DNA of 64,000 nucleotides from Alphaproteobacteria bacterium. GTDB taxonomy: Bacteria > Pseudomonadota > Alphaproteobacteria > JAUHZC01. The notes beneath the pieces were generated by a model, which worked only from the letters and a program-made list of their open reading frames with translations, was not told the DNA's origin and made no database searches. Below are positions 60,679 through 64,000 of the stretch, piece after piece (the stretch's first letter is position 1; every line of letters starts with the position of its first letter). The stretch covers positions 748,501-812,500 of the forward strand of contig CP060236.1 in NCBI GenBank assembly GCA_023898725.1, written 5' to 3'. Position numbers and translations under genes: made by a program.

Positions 60679-60962
60679 TTTTTTCTCCGGTTGGTCACAA
60701 AAGTGATTTCAGAGGGTAGAAAAATCTGGGAAGGCTTAATGGGTTGGAGTTGTGTGTGCGCACGAGCGAGGTGCTGCATGCGTGTAGGGCTGCTAAGATA
60801 ATTTGCCTCTGCTTTGAGAATGCGAATAGAGTTTGTGTGCTGGCGAATTTTTTGATTGATTTGCCGATGCTCATCCTCAAGACTTGAGACCTTGTATTTC
60901 AAAGTGAACAAACCAAAGGCAACACCAGAAATCAGCACAACAAGAGCCATCGTTGCGTTCAT
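60675..60962 (-). CDS. ftsL: FtsL-like division protein
   Basis: 95 residues: a membrane segment right at the start (ATMALVVLISGVAFGLFTL), then a coiled coil (YKVSSLEDEHRQINQKIRQHTNSIRILKAE) and LSSPTRMQHLAR, the end motif of alphaproteobacterial FtsL. The gene is placed exactly between rsmH and ftsI with ATGA overlaps on both sides, which supports the call despite weak sequence conservation. Confidence 0.85.
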   Translation of the reverse strand: MNATMALVVLISGVAFGLFTLKYKVSSLEDEHRQINQKIRQHTNSIRILKAEANYLSSPTRMQHLARAHTQLQPIKPSQIFLPSEITFVTNRRKK

Positions 60963-61936
60963 GCTAATACCCCCCCCTGTGAGGAAGAGGATAATAGGCG
61001 CCGTGCGGCACGTAATTTTGCTGATCGCGCCCGAGGGTTGTTAGCAAGTTCATCCTGAGATGCGGTAATGCTCTTATGTGTAATGAGATCAAAGGCATAG
61101 TGAGCGAGATCATTGTTGTGGGTTACTGTGTTTTTATACTTATTCGTGTGCGTGCGCGGCTGTGTGTGCATCTTCATAAATTGCTTTACGCGCCTGTCTT
61201 CAAGCGAGTGAAAACTCACACATATTAAGCGCCCGTTAGCCCTCAGAGACATCAGACTTTGATCGAGTAGCCGATCTATTTCATCAAGCTCCTGATTGAC
61301 TTCAATACGCAATGCTTGAAAAACACGCGTAGCTGGGTGCGTTTTTTTATGACCATAACGAGCAACCCTTGCTACTAAACTGGCGAGCTGCTTTGTTGTG
61401 GTAAAGGGTGTTTCTGTACGATCAGCCACAATGGCCCTTGCTATTGCTCGTGCTCGGGGCTCCTCACCATAGTGCCGAAAGATACGAATCAACTCTTCTT
61501 CTGGATATGTATTTACAGCGTGGGCAGCTGTATGGAGTTCTGTACGGTCCATACGCATGTCCAAAGGTCCCTCGTGGAAAAAGGAAAACCCACGATCGGC
61601 TTCATCAAGTTGAGGAGATGAAACACCGAAGTCTGCAACAATCCCATCAACTCCCTGCCCAGCATGGGGGAGTGCAGTAAGGTGTTTGTGAATTTGACCA
61701 AAGCGTGCGCGAACAAAATCAAACCGCTGCGCATACGAGGCCTTTAGCGCCGTCGCGTGCGGTACGGCTGCTTCGTCACAATCCAAGGCGATAACGCGAC
61801 AATTTGCAGCGTTAAGGATGGCGCGTGTATACCCACCACGCCCAAACGTGGCATCCACATATGTTTCGCCATCTGTGGGGGAAAGGACTTTCAAAACTTC
61901 AGCAATGAGAACGGGTGTGTGTGTGTCGCGAGTCAT
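60959..61936 (-). CDS. rsmH: 16S rRNA (cytosine-1402-N4)-methyltransferase
   Basis: 325 residues. HTPVLIAEVLKVLSPTDGETYVDATFGRGGYTRAIL-type start (SAM loop DATFGRGGYT), DFGVSSPQLDEADRGFSF, QALRIEVNQELDEID and VSFHSLEDRRVKQFM. It methylates C1402 near the ribosomal P site. Two bases after mraZ. Confidence 0.97.
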   Translation of the reverse strand: MTRDTHTPVLIAEVLKVLSPTDGETYVDATFGRGGYTRAILNAANCRVIALDCDEAAVPHATALKASYAQRFDFVRARFGQIHKHLTALPHAGQGVDGIVADFGVSSPQLDEADRGFSFFHEGPLDMRMDRTELHTAAHAVNTYPEEELIRIFRHYGEEPRARAIARAIVADRTETPFTTTKQLASLVARVARYGHKKTHPATRVFQALRIEVNQELDEIDRLLDQSLMSLRANGRLICVSFHSLEDRRVKQFMKMHTQPRTHTNKYKNTVTHNNDLAHYAFDLITHKSITASQDELANNPRARSAKLRAARRLLSSSSQGGVLA

Positions 61937-61937
61937 C

Positions 61938-62399
61938 TTAGGCCTTTTGCGTGTCGGATAGCTTTAACGTTGGTTTTTCTATTTTCATCCGGTTGCGCGC
62001 ATTGGCTTGTGTGTGCGCAAAGACATCTGGATGCCAGAGTTGAAACGTTGCTCCCCGACCTACAAAGGCCACATGCGTATCAAGTCCCGCGTGCTCGATG
62101 AGCTCCTGCGGGAGAGTGATGCGCCCATCACTGTCTATTGGTAATTGATGGGCGTCTGCAAAAATCGCGGACGCCATGTCTTCTTGTGAATCTGAGAATA
62201 AATCCATGGAATCAATACTTTGGCTCATGCGCTCCATACGTGACATGGTGCAGCCCTCAATAGACGCGTGCTTGTATGAACGAAAGAGAATTAATCCTTG
62301 AAAACTTTCCGCTGAAAGAGTTGCGCGAAACTGGGCCGGAACGGAAATACGCGCTTTTTTGTCGAGCTTATTGACGTATGTGGAAAGAAAAAGAGCCAT
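61938..62399 (-). CDS. mraZ: Transcriptional regulator MraZ
   Basis: 153 residues with the two AbrB-like halves of MraZ, each carrying the D-x-x-x-R motif: KLDKKARISVPAQFR (about residue 12) and PIDSDGRITLPQELIEH (about 86). In E. coli MraZ is a DNA-binding repressor of its own promoter that recognises TGGG repeats at 10-bp spacing; five such repeats lie 72-121 bases upstream of this gene. First gene of the dcw cluster. Confidence 0.96.
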   Translation of the reverse strand: MALFLSTYVNKLDKKARISVPAQFRATLSAESFQGLILFRSYKHASIEGCTMSRMERMSQSIDSMDLFSDSQEDMASAIFADAHQLPIDSDGRITLPQELIEHAGLDTHVAFVGRGATFQLWHPDVFAHTQANARNRMKIEKPTLKLSDTQKA

Positions 62400-62419
62400 T
62401 TGTTTCGCAAGCGTTGAAG

Positions 62420-62428
62420 TTATTCACA
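62420..62428 (+). promoter_or_regulatory. DnaA box (TTATTCACA)
   Basis: TTATTCACA matches the consensus TTATNCACA exactly. It lies in the mraZ leader, 21 bases from the start codon. Confidence 0.5.
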
Positions 62429-62470
62429 GTGAGTTTTTGAAGCACTTTAATGGTAATAAGTGCCTATTTA

Positions 62471-62520
62471 TGGGATATCATGGGATAGTATGGGTGTCAA
62501 CGGGAAAACCTGGAATTTGG
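62471..62520 (+). promoter_or_regulatory. MraZ operator: five 10-bp repeats, overlapping the dcw promoter
   Basis: Five units in exact 10-base register: TGGGATATCA, TGGGATAGTA, TGGGTGTCAA, CGGGAAAACC and TGGAATTTGG. The first three are perfect TGGG-N6 units, the form bound by E. coli MraZ. On the minus strand TTGACA (62500-62495) inside the third unit serves as -35 and, after 17 bases, TATCCC (62477-62472) as a poor -10, so bound MraZ would cover the promoter of its own operon. Confidence 0.75.
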
Positions 62521-62533
62521 ACTATGCACAGAC

Positions 62534-62542
62534 TTATCCACA
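62534..62542 (+). promoter_or_regulatory. DnaA box (TTATCCACA)
   Basis: TTATCCACA, the strongest form of the DnaA box, 106 bases from the other box and in the same orientation. Confidence 0.6.
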
Positions 62543-62557
62543 ACCCGATACTGCCAC

Positions 62558-62584
62558 CAAAACCCCTATAAAACAGGGGTTTTG
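62558..62584. other. Perfect hairpin in the dcw/GNAT intergenic region
   Basis: Nine-pair stem CAAAACCCC (62558-62566) with GGGGTTTTG (62576-62584) around a 9-base loop. No T-run follows on either strand, so it is a doubtful terminator. It separates the MraZ/DnaA region from the AT-rich DNA before the GNAT gene. Confidence 0.45.
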
Positions 62585-62638
62585 ATAAAAATGTCACACA
62601 CGTAACAATATTAATGCCATCCAAGTAATTAATAAGTA

Positions 62639-62653
62639 TTAAAAATTGATTAA
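62639..62653. promoter_or_regulatory. Possible CtrA-type site near the DnaA boxes
   Basis: TTAAAAATTGATTAA matches TTAA-N7-TTAA exactly. It lies in about 170 bases of AT-rich DNA (62590-62760) beside the two DnaA boxes. Confidence 0.35.
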
Positions 62654-62765
62654 AATTTTATATAATCAACTATATACTGTTTAAAAACACCTAATAAACG
62701 AATCTTTGATGCAGAAATGCGTAAATATCCATATTTAGGCCATATCTATACTAGAAAGGGAACGT

Positions 62766-63218
62766 ATGACATACACGCACCGTCCTCTTATTTTAACGGA
62801 CAGGATCGTTCTAAAAGATCTTCTGTTGGACCTTGGTTATCCTCAAACAGAGGAATCTCTCACAACCATTATGCAAACATACACAAATGAGAGGGAGTAT
62901 TACGCTTATGTAGCTATGAGTGAAGGCATTGTATGTGGAGTCATTGCATGGCACATGCGCCGGCTATTTGTTAATGCGCGTCTAAAAGTAAGCATTGAGG
63001 GTCTTGTTGTTAATCCTCGCATGCATAGGCGTGGTGTCGGTCAGTACCTTATGGGGATTGTAGAAGTTTTTGCCCGGAATGAGGGCGTTTGGGTGATTGA
63101 TTTGACCTCAGGAAGGTATCGCGCCTCCTCAGGCGCCCATGCATTTTATCAAAGTCTGGGGTATGACAACACGGGCATGGGGGAAAAGATTTATCTCCGT
63201 AAGATCATAAAGCAATAG
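62766..63218 (+). CDS. GNAT-family N-acetyltransferase
   Basis: 150 residues, complete. Acetyl-CoA loop at VVNPRMHRRGVGQYLMGIVE (R/Q-x-x-G-V-G), central strand VSIEGLVV and a C-terminal HAFYQSLGYD (family ..FY...GF). The N-terminal half DLLLDLGYPQTEESL and YVAMSEGIVCGVIAWHM resembles members that act on small molecules or peptides. The substrate cannot be read. The start has GAAAGGG just upstream. Confidence 0.88.
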   Translation: MTYTHRPLILTDRIVLKDLLLDLGYPQTEESLTTIMQTYTNEREYYAYVAMSEGIVCGVIAWHMRRLFVNARLKVSIEGLVVNPRMHRRGVGQYLMGIVEVFARNEGVWVIDLTSGRYRASSGAHAFYQSLGYDNTGMGEKIYLRKIIKQ

Positions 63219-63258
63219 GCCATTGGTCTGTTGCTGCCCTGATAGTACTACCCTGGTG

Positions 63259-63897
63259 CTATGAGTGCTCTTTAGCTGTCAGCTGATTAGCAAAAGAATG
63301 GTTTACATCTCGGTGATTTTCTTCATCCGCACGCACAGCCAAAACCAGCTCACGCAGACGCGCCCCTTTGGGTAATCCCCAGTACGCGACAGCAATAGCA
63401 GGAGCAAGGGTGTTTGGAATTTGCCCACTATCTATTTCATGGAGATACTGTGTGTATGAAATAACAGCTTCTTCTTCAAGGTAGCCAACAATGCGGTGTG
63501 CTGTGCGCTCGGAGACAATATACAGGATGAAGTATGCTGTAAAAAAGAAAAATTGGACAAGGATGATCAAAAGGCGCTCAAACCAGGAAGGTTGAGCAAT
63601 CTCAATGAATGTCATCAGATGCATGCGTTCATTTTCTGCTTCACTTAGTAAGATTTTAATCCAGCCGTTGTCATCGGCACACCGTCGTAAACTTTTGAGG
63701 TGTTGAAACATTCCCCCCACCATGCCTGGAACGGCTGCGACTGTTTCAAGAACAACAGCCCTATGACCGTAACGTTTTTTAAAAAATGTGTCTGCACAAA
63801 AACGCAACATTTGCACAACCCAATACGCAAAAGAATCGCAGAAGCCCTGGCGCGGGTGGGAGGATTTCTGTTTCTTTGTGGGAAGAGATTTTTTCAT
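63259..63897 (-). CDS. Alternative oxidase (di-iron ubiquinol oxidase)
   Basis: 212 residues. All iron ligands of alternative oxidase are visible: E51 in [13 protein letters not shown]90 and H93 in NERMHLMTF, the EEEA block (about 141-144), and E192/H195 in [13 protein letters not shown] hydrophobic hairpin (about 107-128) fits the membrane-bound interface. The enzyme passes electrons from ubiquinol straight to oxygen without pumping protons and resists cyanide. It occurs in mitochondria and a minority of alphaproteobacteria. GAGG precedes the ATG. ubiG at 36957 agrees with a ubiquinol substrate. Confidence 0.93.
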   Translation of the reverse strand: MKKSLPTKKQKSSHPRQGFCDSFAYWVVQMLRFCADTFFKKRYGHRAVVLETVAAVPGMVGGMFQHLKSLRRCADDNGWIKILLSEAENERMHLMTFIEIAQPSWFERLLIILVQFFFFTAYFILYIVSERTAHRIVGYLEEEAVISYTQYLHEIDSGQIPNTLAPAIAVAYWGLPKGARLRELVLAVRADEENHRDVNHSFANQLTAKEHS

Positions 63898-64000
63898 TTT
63901 TTACCTCAACTTTGCGAAATGACCTATCTACTCTATGAATAAGGATAGAAATTAACGCAGATAAACACAAGAAAATAGTCAACCATGTGTTGGATTCTGC

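Noticed and set aside
1..64000. CRISPR array, insertion sequence, prophage or integrative element
   Set aside because: No regularly spaced repeats, transposase, integrase or terminal inverted repeats were seen; the only phased repeat array is the MraZ operator.

Overview
The window reads as a stretch of chromosome from an alphaproteobacterium with moderate GC. Gene orders typical of that class are present: tsaD divergent from hemC with gpsA and an EVE gene behind tsaD; hemC followed by a mitofilin/HemX-like gene and hemY; rplU-rpmA-obgE-rsfS; yfgM-bamB-der; nusB-thiL; and a complete mraZ-to-ftsZ division and cell wall cluster. Several usual neighbours are missing: hemD between hemC and hemY, and proB, proA, nadD and rlmH around obgE/rsfS. 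Together with a secreted patatin lipase and a thiamine uptake system, this suggests a reduced, probably host-associated lineage such as Holosporales or a relative. The taxonomic placement is inference. I saw no insertion sequence, prophage, CRISPR array, rRNA or integrase; this is core chromosome with a few accessory genes.

Layout. 0-6.4 kb: an acetyltransferase tail, a small anchored protein with a good terminator, then a leftward operon tsaD-gpsA-EVE-O-antigen ligase-like gene-CapD-like gene joined by start/stop overlaps. 6.5-9.8 kb: hemC and a hemX/hemY-like pair. 9.8-11.5 kb: terC facing away from an hsp20 gene whose leader carries a ROSE-type RNA thermometer. 11.6-14.1 kb: rplU-rpmA, terminator, obgE, rsfS. 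14.2-19.3 kb: a bacterial voltage-gated sodium channel, tRNA-Gln and tRNA-Gly, and a thiamine ABC transporter whose binding protein and permease are fused into one polypeptide. 19.5-25.7 kb: an RND efflux pair, a degenerate methyltransferase and a metallo-beta-lactamase fold hydrolase. 25.7-32.5 kb: thiL-nusB, a lone HAD domain, a YmdB-type phosphodiesterase preceded by a candidate structured RNA, and der-bamB-yfgM. 32.8-39.1 kb: an MHS-type transporter, then aminotransferase-unknown basic protein-ygfZ-ubiG, grxC, comF and a small unknown gene. 39.2-44.3 kb: secreted patatin, a RelA/SpoT enzyme and trkH. 44.3-62.4 kb: the dcw cluster on the minus strand, ending in a strong terminator. 62.4-64 kb: a control region, a GNAT gene and an alternative oxidase.

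Regulation is the most rewarding part. The dcw promoter region carries five 10-bp-phased TGGG-type repeats matching the known MraZ operator, two DnaA boxes and a full TTAA-N7-TTAA (CtrA-type) site. Another CtrA-type site lies just upstream of ftsZ, a third overlaps the -35 of the patatin promoter between patatin and the RelA/SpoT gene, and a fourth precedes the first small membrane protein gene. The hsp20 leader hairpin contains the diagnostic UUGCU opposite the Shine-Dalgarno sequence. A 17-nt arm pairs almost perfectly with a second arm upstream of the YmdB-type gene, and pairing is continuous only if the minus strand is transcribed.

All calls are from reading sequence and translations. No alignment, profile search or folding program was run.
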